From Bacillota bacterium (GTDB taxonomy: Bacteria > Nitrospirota_A > Leptospirillia > Leptospirillales > JAMCRA01), in contig JAMCRA010000011.1 of the NCBI GenBank assembly GCA_023380285.1, forward strand, positions 16,577 through 31,440: a stretch of DNA of 14,864 bases, read 5' to 3'. Below are positions 1 through 7,988 of the stretch, in pieces (the first letter of the stretch is position 1; each line of letters starts with the position of its first letter). The position numbers and the translations under genes are program-made. The notes under the pieces were generated by a model. The model was not told where the DNA came from. It did not search any database and saw nothing but the letters and a program-made list of their open reading frames with translations.

Positions 1-2
1 GG

Positions 3-1121
<1,119 letters not shown>

Positions 1122-1141
1122 CCGGATTACATGCAGACTTG

Positions 1142-1174
1142 CGGGAAGGAGGAATTGTTTTTTCCTCTTTCCCG
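1142..1174 (+). promoter_or_regulatory. Strong leader hairpin between thiC and the methionine synthase genes
   Basis: Positions 1142-1154 (CGGGAAGGAGGAA) pair with 1162-1174 (TTCCTCTTTCCCG) as a 13-bp stem with one G-U pair and a 7-base loop. No run of T follows on either strand, so it is not a canonical intrinsic terminator. The left arm contains a perfect Shine-Dalgarno heptamer, AAGGAGG (1146-1152), which the stem would bury. It may end or protect the thiC transcript, or be part of a folded leader for the downstream pair. The stem is seen directly; its role is inferred. Confidence 0.5.
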
Positions 1175-1220
1175 GTCTGTCTCGCTCAGCAAGTGTGCTT
1201 TCCTTCATGGCGTTGGTGGT

Positions 1221-1289
1221 TCTTTCCCGCTTGTTTTCTTCCTCTGTTTTTTCCTTTTTCTCCGGTTCCCGGTAACCCAGGGAGAACAT
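1221..1289 (+). promoter_or_regulatory. Adenine-free pyrimidine tract and ribosome-binding region of the reactivation gene
   Basis: From 1221 to 1263, 40 of 43 bases are C or T and none is A. The end of this tract, TTCTCC (1258-1263), is exactly complementary to GGAGAA (1281-1286). GGAGAA overlaps the Shine-Dalgarno sequence AGGGAG (1279-1284) of the ATG at 1290, so the tract could mask the ribosome-binding site. A pyrimidine-rich leader without A could also serve as a Rho loading site. I see no cobalamin, SAM or thiamine riboswitch consensus here. Confidence 0.35.
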
Positions 1290-2003
1290 ATGCCTTCCAT
1301 GCGGATCGGATCTCCTGTTTTCTTTAACAATATCCCTTTCGAAATCGAAGAAAGGCAGATCCTCCGGGAAATGAGGATCCCCCGAAAGTCCGCTCTGAAA
1401 GAGCTGGATGAACCTGGACTCGCCCACCAGATTCAGAAAGCCATTGACGAAGGTTACCGACTGATCCAGGGGAAAGGTGTTTACCGGACCCTTGCACTGA
1501 CAGGCAGAGAAGACAAAAGAGTGCTGACCCGGGAAAGTTCTACGCTTTTCGTCGGCGAAAAAATGGAAAAACTGCTCCGCTATTGTGACTTTGCCTCTTT
1601 GCTTGTTGCAACGATCGGTCCCGATCTCGAGAATCGCGTCGACCAGCTTGCTTCGGATGAACCCGCCTACTCCTTTTTTCTGGAAAGAGTCGGAGCCTGG
1701 ATGGCGGATTACATGGGAATTCTTGTCGACCGTTCGATTGAAAAAGAAGCCAAGCGTTTCGGGTACGGCCGGACATTTCGCTTTGGCGTCGGATATGGCG
1801 ACTGGCCCCTCTCAACGCAAAAAGAGGTCATGGAGCTCACACAGGCGCACAAAATTGGGGTCTCCATTACCGAATCCTACATCATGATTCCCCGTCTTTC
1901 CGTATCGGCAGTCATTGGATGGGAAAGAACTCTGGATGTTCCGGAGAAAAAAAAGGGAGCTGTCAAACAAGACAACGCAGATGAAATCGAGGACGAAGGG
2001 TGA
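1290..2003 (+). CDS. Stand-alone methionine synthase reactivation-domain protein
   Basis: A 237-residue cytoplasmic protein matching the activation domain of cobalamin-dependent methionine synthase. This domain binds S-adenosylmethionine and allows reductive remethylation of accidentally oxidised cob(II)alamin. The diagnostic stretch is residues 164-210: RFGVGYGDWPLS, which corresponds to the RxxxGY AdoMet-binding motif of E. coli MetH, then IGVSITESYIM and PRLSVSAVIG. The ATG at 1290 is chosen because AGGGAG lies five bases upstream and because the further upstream in-frame sequence is low-complexity. The frame is open back to 1131, so a longer form cannot be wholly excluded. The C-terminal tail is charged and poorly conserved-looking, and includes an A8G run (1947-1955). 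The stop overlaps the metH start as GTGA, which suggests translational coupling. Thermotoga maritima has a comparable arrangement (TM0268/TM0269), but with the reactivation gene downstream. Confidence 0.88.
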   Translation: MPSMRIGSPVFFNNIPFEIEERQILREMRIPRKSALKELDEPGLAHQIQKAIDEGYRLIQGKGVYRTLALTGREDKRVLTRESSTLFVGEKMEKLLRYCDFASLLVATIGPDLENRVDQLASDEPAYSFFLERVGAWMADYMGILVDRSIEKEAKRFGYGRTFRFGVGYGDWPLSTQKEVMELTQAHKIGVSITESYIMIPRLSVSAVIGWERTLDVPEKKKGAVKQDNADEIEDEG

Positions 2004-4447
2004 AACCACTTCTGGAAAGACTGAAAAACGAGATCCTGTTACTTGATGGTTCCATGGGAGCACTTCTTCAGTCCCGCGGACTTCCGCCAGGATATGCCCC
2101 GGACCTCTGGAACCTGGAACGCCCCCAGGATATCCAGCAAGTTCACAGTGAATATGTCGAGGCTGGATCGGATATCATCCTGACAAATACTTTTGGAAGC
2201 TCCCGCCTTCGCCTCCGCGAGTACGACGCGGAAGGCCAGATTCGTGAAATCAACGAGGCCGGCGTCGAGATGGCCAGAAGGGCGTCGAGAGGAAAAGCCT
2301 ATGTTGCGGGAGATATTGGCCCATCGGGGACAACGATCGCTCCATTTGGAGACCTTCCCTTCGACGATGCCATCGGTATTTTTTACGAACAGGCACGAAT
2401 CCTTCTCGAAGCCGGCGTCGATCTGATCGCCATTGAAACGATGTTCGACATCCAGGAAATGCGCGCGGCCCTGATTGGTGTCCGGGAAGCCGTTGGAAAC
2501 AGAATCCCGGTCATGGCCCTCATGACTTTTAATAATGACGGAATCACGGATTCCGGCTCGGATCCCGAGACAGCGGCCTCCGTTCTGGAAGGCTTCGGAG
2601 TGGAGATTCTGGGTCTAAACTGTTCGGTCGGCCCGGAAGCGATGGTCCCCGTTGTCCGAAGACTGGGGCAGACCACGTCCACGTTCATTGCAGTCGAACC
2701 AAACGCCGGACTTCCTGTCCATCGGGACGGCCATACCGTATACCCCGCAAACGCCGAAGACGTTGCCCGCTTTGCCCCGCAGTTTGTCGAGGCGGGGGCA
2801 AATATTATTGGCGGATGCTGTGGTACAACCCCGGAATATGTCCGTCTCCTGTCTCGCATGCTGAAGGGAATTTCCCCCATCTCCCGTCCTGCACCGACCC
2901 TCATGAAAATCTCGTCGCGAACCCACATGACCCTTGTCGGTCCGGGTGTTCCTTTCCTGATTGTCGGAGAGAAAATCAACCCGACAGGAAAGAAAAAATT
3001 TTCGGAGGCCATTGCAGCGGGACAGACGGATTTGATCGTCGCCGAAGCCCGCAAGGAAATGGAAGCCGGGGCGGGAGCTCTTGACGTCAATGTCGGCGTT
3101 CCCCTTGTCAACGAAGCCGAAATGATGGCAAAGGCCCTTACGGCAATCCAGAACGTTGTCCAGTTGCCGATCGTCATCGACTCCTCCTATGCTTCAGCAT
3201 TGGAGTCCGGACTCAAGGTCTATCCCGGCCGGGCACTCGTGAACTCCGTGAACGCGGAAGAGGAGCGGCTGGAAGAGGTCTTGCCGATCATCAAGAAATA
3301 CGGGGCTGCCGTCATCGGTCTTGTTTCCGGGGATGATATTCCTGAAAAAGCCACAGACCGTCTGAAGAACGCAGAAAAAATCCTGCGGCGGGCTCTCGAT
3401 CTCGGATTGTCCCCCCGGGACCTCATCTTTGATACCCTGGCCCTGACAGTCTCTGCCGTTCAGGAAGCCTCCCGGCAGACTCTGGAAACGATCCGGTTGA
3501 TCCGACAGGAACTCGGTCTCCCGACGATTCTGGGACTTTCCAATGTGTCATTCGGTCTTCCGGCGCGAAAACTTGTTCACGACAACTTTCTGGCCATGGC
3601 GATTGGAGCCGGTCTGGACGCGGCCATCTGTGATCCTTATGACACGGTTCTTCACCAGACAGTGGCCGCCGCAAGCGTCTTTGCAGGGCGCGATCCGGAC
3701 TGCCGGATTTATATTGACAAATCGGCTCAATGGGCCTCTCCTGACGCAAAGGACGCCAGCCCCACCCAGAAGAATCAGCCTCAAAAGCCACTGACAACCG
3801 TGGAAGCCATTCGCAAAGCAATTGAAGAGGGAGAACGGGAATCGATTAGCGGACTCGTCCAGAAGGCGTTGGCCGAAGGGGAGTCTCCCTTCGCCATCTT
3901 TCTGGATCACATGACGCCTGCTATCCGGCATTTGGGAGATCTCTTCGGACAGCGGATCAAGTTTATTCCTCATCTGATCGCCGGGGCGGATACCATGAAA
4001 AAAGGTGTCGAAGTTCTGCAGCCCTATCTTGAAAGCGACGGTCCCGTAGAAAAAAAGGGGACAATTGTCTTTGCGACTGTGAAAGGGGATATTCACGATA
4101 TCGGAAAAAATATTTGCATCCTGATGCTGCGGAATTTCGGATTTAACGTCATCGACCTGGGCCGAAATGTCCCGCTAGAGACCATTCTGGACGCCGCCAG
4201 GGAACACCAGGCCCAGATTGTTGCTCTCAGCGCACTCATGACAACAACCATGATGCAGATGAAACTGGCCATCGATACAATTCACGAACGGGACCTTCCG
4301 TACAAGGTCATGATCGGCGGAGCGGTTGTCACTCCACGGTTTGCAGAAGAAATTCGTTCCGATGGATATGGCAAGGATGTCGGCGCCATCGTTCCTCTGG
4401 CCGAACAGCTGATTCAGGCTTGTCTGGAGACACGACCACCGAGCTAG
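2000..4447 (+). CDS. metH: Cobalamin-dependent methionine synthase lacking the reactivation domain
   Basis: Transfers a methyl group from methyltetrahydrofolate through cobalamin to homocysteine, giving methionine. The protein has 815 residues against roughly 1,200 for four-module MetH. Modules in order: a homocysteine/zinc domain (about 1-290) with zinc ligands C208 (GLNCSVGPE) and C273/C274 (GGCCGTTP); a pterin-binding domain (about 310-575) with VGEKINPTG, VNVGVP and VIDSS; a linker rich in polar residues (about 576-598); a cobalamin cap domain (about 600-685); and a cobalamin-binding Rossmann domain with D697-I-H699-D-I-G702, where H699 is the lower cobalt ligand, plus SAL (744-746) and GG (773-774). 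The protein stops right after the cobalamin domain. The missing module is the gene just upstream. Start is GTG at 2000 with GAGGA six bases upstream. The TAG stop shares CTAG with the stop of the convergent hydrolase gene. Confidence 0.95.
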   Translation: MKPLLERLKNEILLLDGSMGALLQSRGLPPGYAPDLWNLERPQDIQQVHSEYVEAGSDIILTNTFGSSRLRLREYDAEGQIREINEAGVEMARRASRGKAYVAGDIGPSGTTIAPFGDLPFDDAIGIFYEQARILLEAGVDLIAIETMFDIQEMRAALIGVREAVGNRIPVMALMTFNNDGITDSGSDPETAASVLEGFGVEILGLNCSVGPEAMVPVVRRLGQTTSTFIAVEPNAGLPVHRDGHTVYPANAEDVARFAPQFVEAGANIIGGCCGTTPEYVRLLSRMLKGISPISRPAPTLMKISSRTHMTLVGPGVPFLIVGEKINPTGKKKFSEAIAAGQTDLIVAEARKEMEAGAGALDVNVGVPLVNEAEMMAKALTAIQNVVQLPIVIDSSYASALESGLKVYPGRALVNSVNAEEERLEEVLPIIKKYGAAVIGLVSGDDIPEKATDRLKNAEKILRRALDLGLSPRDLIFDTLALTVSAVQEASRQTLETIRLIRQELGLPTILGLSNVSFGLPARKLVHDNFLAMAIGAGLDAAICDPYDTVLHQTVAAASVFAGRDPDCRIYIDKSAQWASPDAKDASPTQKNQPQKPLTTVEAIRKAIEEGERESISGLVQKALAEGESPFAIFLDHMTPAIRHLGDLFGQRIKFIPHLIAGADTMKKGVEVLQPYLESDGPVEKKGTIVFATVKGDIHDIGKNICILMLRNFGFNVIDLGRNVPLETILDAAREHQAQIVALSALMTTTMMQMKLAIDTIHERDLPYKVMIGGAVVTPRFAEEIRSDGYGKDVGAIVPLAEQLIQACLETRPPS

Positions 4448-5232
4448 GAGGCGACGGGAATCTTCCGCCGGGGGAGAGAAACCGTTAATCCGTCGAATGC
4501 AGCCTGGACACCCGACGGAAGGCGAGTGGTTAATTCGTTGTAATCGATCCGGTGAGAAAGGTGCGTCAGGAACGCCTGCCTCGGCTGAACTCTTTCAATC
4601 AGATCCAACGCCTGCCATATTCCAAAATGAGAAGCATGGGGTTCATAAAGCACCGCCCCGATGATGAGGGTGTCCACTCCCTTCATCACTTCCATGCCTT
4701 CGTCCGATACTTCGTTGCAATCCGTGAGATACACCAAATCATCAAGACGCAGGGCGTGATTATAAACCGGGCCATGCTTGACCGGAAAAGGAGTCACCTG
4801 AATTTCATTGATTTTCATGGCTCCCACGATTTCCCTGGGAGCCAGACGAGGCCGCGTCAGCCCTCCCCGGTTTTCCTCCGAAAAAGCATAGGGGAACATC
4901 TTCATGACAGTTCCCAATGTTTCCGGATCGGCAAACACTGGAATTTCTTCCTTCTGCCAAAAATTAAACGTCCGGAGCTCGTCTATTCCCAGGATATGAT
5001 CGGCGTGGGGATGGGTAAAAATGACAGCATCGATACGCTTGATGTGATTTTTCAGAGACTGGATACGAAGATCAGGGGAGGTGTCTACAAGAATATTTTT
5101 TCCGTCCACCCGGACCATAATCGATGAGCGGGTGCGCTCGTTTTTTGGGTCAGAAGACTGGCAGACAGAACAATCGCAACCAATCATAGGGACGCCCGTC
5201 GACGCCCCTGTTCCCATAAAAAGAACTTCCAT
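4444..5232 (-). CDS. PhnP-like metallo-beta-lactamase-fold phosphodiesterase/hydrolase
   Basis: A 262-residue metal-dependent hydrolase of the COG1235/PhnP type. Metal ligands are visible in H74-P-H76-A-D78-H79, H153 (VKHG), D171 (LTDC) and H224 (THLSH). The N-terminal C19-D-C21-S-V-C24 cluster resembles the structural zinc site of PhnP, and the ending LPSGVQAAFDGL closely parallels the C-terminus of E. coli PhnP. Known relatives hydrolyse cyclic phosphodiesters such as phosphoribosyl 1,2-cyclic phosphate. No phosphonate (phn) genes are present here, so the substrate is open. The ATG whose first base is 5232 is chosen because AGGGGA lies about four bases upstream and the family usually begins at this point (MEVLFMGTGASTG). 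GTG at 5286 or ATG at 5283 would add up to 18 unconserved residues and have GGAAGA upstream. Last gene of the typA-cyclophilin-hydrolase run. Confidence 0.85.
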   Translation of the reverse strand: MEVLFMGTGASTGVPMIGCDCSVCQSSDPKNERTRSSIMVRVDGKNILVDTSPDLRIQSLKNHIKRIDAVIFTHPHADHILGIDELRTFNFWQKEEIPVFADPETLGTVMKMFPYAFSEENRGGLTRPRLAPREIVGAMKINEIQVTPFPVKHGPVYNHALRLDDLVYLTDCNEVSDEGMEVMKGVDTLIIGAVLYEPHASHFGIWQALDLIERVQPRQAFLTHLSHRIDYNELTTRLPSGVQAAFDGLTVSLPRRKIPVAS

Positions 5233-5296
5233 GGCGTCCCCTGATGGGTTTCTGGGTGATTCCGTCGAAGTCTCTGCACCCATCACATCTTCCGGA

Positions 5297-5953
5297 TCAG
5301 GGATTGACCCGAAAGATTTTTACGTGCTGGATGACAACCGGAGTCTGGGGACGGTCCCGGCGGTCTGTCGCAACTTCGGAAATTTTATCCGCCACGGACT
5401 GCCCTGAAACCACCTGACCGAAGATCGAATAATTGCCGTTCAGCCATGGGGCCGGGGCCACCGTTATAAAAAACTGGCTTCCATTTGTATTCGGACCGGC
5501 ATTTGCCATCGCCAGCACACCTTTATGAGAAAAATCCCGTGAAGCATCGATTTCATCGTCAAACTGATATCCTGGACCGCCAGTCCCATTTCCGAGGGGG
5601 TCTCCTCCCTGAATCATAAAATTCTTGATGACACGATGGAAAACGAGTCCATCGTAAAAAGGGCGCTTGACCATTTTTCCCGACTGAGGGTCCTGAAAAT
5701 CTTTTGTGCCCTCCGCCAGTCCCACAAAATTTTCGACTGTGTGGGGAGCTGACTGGGGGAAAAGCTGACAAATAATCGTTCCCATCGAGGTATCAAATTC
5801 CGCATACTCTCCCGGAGGAAGAGTCGGTTTTGCTGTTTCATCTGCGTTCGCCAAGGTCATTCCTCCTGTAAGCGGTATGCCAATAAACCCCAGAAAAAAA
5901 AGGCAGACTGAGGCAAGGACCATCACTGTTCGTTTTTTTTCCAGACAGAGCAT
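5297..5953 (-). CDS. Exported cyclophilin-type peptidyl-prolyl cis-trans isomerase
   Basis: Catalyses cis-trans isomerisation of proline peptide bonds, helping extracytoplasmic proteins to fold. The 218-residue protein starts with a signal peptide: basic EKKR, a hydrophobic core at about 10-32, and a likely signal-peptidase I site ANA|DE after residue 37. The mature part has the cyclophilin core: F105-H-R107 with catalytic Arg107, IQGGDP with Q115, NTNGSQFF (155-162) and W170-LNG, which matches the cyclosporin-site tryptophan region, then FGQVV. The ATG at 5953 has AGGGGGA a few bases upstream, and this site overlaps the typA stop codon. The gap to typA is 10 bases, so the genes are probably cotranscribed. 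Periplasmic location is inferred; no lipoprotein cysteine is visible at the cleavage site. Confidence 0.93.
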   Translation of the reverse strand: MLCLEKKRTVMVLASVCLFFLGFIGIPLTGGMTLANADETAKPTLPPGEYAEFDTSMGTIICQLFPQSAPHTVENFVGLAEGTKDFQDPQSGKMVKRPFYDGLVFHRVIKNFMIQGGDPLGNGTGGPGYQFDDEIDASRDFSHKGVLAMANAGPNTNGSQFFITVAPAPWLNGNYSIFGQVVSGQSVADKISEVATDRRDRPQTPVVIQHVKIFRVNP

Positions 5954-5963
5954 CCAGATCCCC

Positions 5964-7793
5964 CTATTTTTTGGATGAACGTTTGCGCTCGTTTTCTGTC
6001 AGGAGTTTCTTTCGGATCCGGAGGTTTTCCGGAGTGACCTCCAGAAGTTCATCATCCTCCAGAAATTCAAGCGTCTGCTCGAGACTCAAGTGACGCGGAG
6101 GAGTAAGGGTAATGGCGTCTTCAGCCGTCGACGAACGGATGTTCGTCAGATGTTTTTTCTTGCAGGGATTGACAGCCAGATCCGTCGGACGTGAATGCGC
6201 TCCAATCACCATTCCCTCATAAACACGGACCCCTGCTCCAAGGAAGAGAACTCCGCGTTCCTGAACATTTTCCAGGGCATAGGCAACCGTCTCACCCGTT
6301 TCCATCGAAATGAGCGCACCATTATTCCGGCCCGGAATATCTCCCTTGTATTCCCCGTACCCATGGAACGTATGAGTCAAAAGACCCGTTCCACGCGTAT
6401 CGGAGAGAAACTCACTCCGGTATCCAAGGAGTCCTCTTGCGGGAATAAGAAACTCGAGACGAACATGACCATCTTTCTGTGGGGCCATGTTCAGCATTTC
6501 CCCTTTTCTCGGCCCAAGCTTTTCAATAACGGTCCCGACATATTCCTCGGCAACATCAATGACAAGATACTCGTATGGTTCCTGTCTTTGTGCCCCTTCT
6601 CCCCTGAAAAGAACCTTGGGTCTTGAGACCTGGAACTCATAGCCTTCCCGCCGCATTGTTTCGATCAGGATGCCGAGATGCAACTCCCCTCTTCCGGAAA
6701 CCTTGAAAGAATCAGGGCTGTCGGTTTCCTCCACACGAAGGGCGACATTCGACTTGATTTCCCGAAAAAGTCTGTCGCGAAGGTTCCGGGACGTGACAAA
6801 TTTTCCTTCCTGACCGGCAAAAGGCGAGTTGTTCACGAGAAATTCCATCGAGATCGTCGGTTCACCAATTTCGATGGGCGGAAGCTCTCCAATCGTATTG
6901 ACGTCGGACAAGACTTCCCCGATGCGAAGGTCGGGAAATGCGGCTAAAAGAACAATATCTCCCGCTTGGACTGTTTCGACTTCAACTTTTTTAAGGCCTT
7001 CAAAAGAAAGCAGCTTTTTAATTTTGCCTTTTTCTTTCAGTTCTCCCCCAACAACCCGACCGATGGTTTCCCCGACCGACACCTTTCCGCGTACAACCCG
7101 GCCCAAAGCCATCTGACCAATATAGGAATCATACTCAAGACTGGTGACCTGCATCAGAAAAGGTCCGGACAGGTCTGCTTCGGGAGGCGGAATATGACTG
7201 ATGATGGTTTCGAAAAGCGGAATCAGATTTTCACTGGTTTGAGCAAGATCCCGCATTGCAAATCCTTTTTTGGCAGAAGCATAGACGACAGGAAACTCCA
7301 TTTGCTCATCTGTCGCACCAAGCTCGATGAAGAGATTGAAGACATCGTTCAAGGCTTCGACAGGGCGTGCGTCTGAACGGTCTATCTTGTTCAGGACAAC
7401 AATGGGTTTCAGGCCAAGAGAGAGGGCCTTGTTCAGAACGAAACGGGTCTGTGGCATCGGACCGTCAAAGGCATCCACAACGAGCAGGACTCCGTCCACC
7501 ATGGTCAGGATCCGTTCGACTTCTCCGGAAAAATCGGCATGTCCGGGGGTGTCGACGATATTGATCTTGTAGTCCAGGTAGTGAACGGCGGTATTCTTGG
7601 CAAGAATCGTGATACCCCGCTCTTTTTCGAGCTGGTTCGAATCCATGACCCTTTCTTCCACCTGCTCGTTTGCCCGGAAGACATTTCCCTGCTGCAAAAG
7701 CTTGTCAACAAGAGTGGTCTTTCCGTGATCAACATGGGCAATGATCGCGAGGTTACGGATGTGAAGGAGACTGGTCGACGTCTGATTTTCCAT
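5964..7793 (-). CDS. typA: Ribosome-associated translational GTPase TypA/BipA
   Basis: An EF-G-like GTPase that binds the ribosome and supports large-subunit assembly and growth under stress or low temperature. The 609 residues are the normal family length. GTPase motifs are G1 AHVDHGKTT (19-27), RGITI switch I (59-63), G3 DTPGH (81-85), G4 NKID (135-138) and G5 SAK (173-175). They are followed by EF-Tu-like domain 2, domains III/V and the TypA-specific C-terminal domain, with [23 protein letters not shown] and [15 protein letters not shown] visible. ATG at 7793 is preferred over the in-frame ATG at 7835: GGAAGG lies upstream of the former, no Shine-Dalgarno lies upstream of the latter, and the family begins near [14 protein letters not shown] likely promoter lies at 7859-7888. 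First gene of a tight run with the cyclophilin and hydrolase genes. Confidence 0.96.
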   Translation of the reverse strand: MENQTSTSLLHIRNLAIIAHVDHGKTTLVDKLLQQGNVFRANEQVEERVMDSNQLEKERGITILAKNTAVHYLDYKINIVDTPGHADFSGEVERILTMVDGVLLVVDAFDGPMPQTRFVLNKALSLGLKPIVVLNKIDRSDARPVEALNDVFNLFIELGATDEQMEFPVVYASAKKGFAMRDLAQTSENLIPLFETIISHIPPPEADLSGPFLMQVTSLEYDSYIGQMALGRVVRGKVSVGETIGRVVGGELKEKGKIKKLLSFEGLKKVEVETVQAGDIVLLAAFPDLRIGEVLSDVNTIGELPPIEIGEPTISMEFLVNNSPFAGQEGKFVTSRNLRDRLFREIKSNVALRVEETDSPDSFKVSGRGELHLGILIETMRREGYEFQVSRPKVLFRGEGAQRQEPYEYLVIDVAEEYVGTVIEKLGPRKGEMLNMAPQKDGHVRLEFLIPARGLLGYRSEFLSDTRGTGLLTHTFHGYGEYKGDIPGRNNGALISMETGETVAYALENVQERGVLFLGAGVRVYEGMVIGAHSRPTDLAVNPCKKKHLTNIRSSTAEDAITLTPPRHLSLEQTLEFLEDDELLEVTPENLRIRKKLLTENERKRSSKK

Positions 7794-7836
7794 AAAGCCT
7801 TCCGTGAAGAGGGGCCAAATTCCCTGTGAATTCATC

Positions 7837-7859
7837 TGACAAAATGATCAATCTTGTCA
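7837..7859. repeat. 23-bp imperfect palindrome at the typA transcription start
   Basis: The arms TGACAA and TTGTCA lie at the two ends of a 23-bp segment that is symmetric at eight of eleven base pairs. It begins at the edge of the proposed -10 box and covers the expected start of transcription. A repressor operator or a short 5'-UTR hairpin are both possible. The symmetry is seen directly; the function is inferred. Confidence 0.4.
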
Positions 7860-7888
7860 TTCTACTTTGACTCAAGCGTTATGGTCAA
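7859..7888 (-). promoter_or_regulatory. Sigma-70-type promoter for typA and downstream genes
   Basis: On the minus strand there is TTGACC (complement of 7883-7888), an 18-base spacer and TAGAAT (complement of 7859-7864). Each box matches the consensus at five of six positions. Transcription would start near 7852, giving a leader of about 60 nt before the typA ATG at 7793. A small hairpin, GCCGG-N5-CCGGC (7895-7909), sits just upstream of the -35 box. Confidence 0.55.
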
Positions 7889-7988
7889 TCGACTGCCGGA
7901 GTGACCGGCTTTGACGGACACACACGACGACGAAAGACGGTTCTCCCGGCAGGATCAAGCCATCCGGGCTTCCGTGGATGGAAAACCC

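Noticed and set aside
1142..1174. Intrinsic terminator after thiC
   Set aside because: The stem is strong, but no T-run follows on either strand; it is listed instead as a leader hairpin of uncertain role.
1947..1984. A AAA AAG slippery heptamer (1949-1955) near the end of the reactivation gene, which could fuse it to MetH by a -1 frameshift
   Set aside because: The -1 frame is indeed the metH frame, but it meets TGA at 1982-1984, before the metH GTG at 2000. A shift would only make a slightly different short tail, not a fusion.
2383..3177. 264-codon open frame on the minus strand inside metH, plus other long antisense frames here and in typA and rlmI
   Set aside because: They lie opposite well-identified genes, read as low-information shadow sequence and have no ribosome-binding sites.
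7895..7988. Terminator for rlmI (CCATCC/GGATGG and GCCGG/CCGGC hairpins)
   Set aside because: The stems are 5-6 bp, one with a 10-base loop, and neither is followed by T residues on the minus strand.
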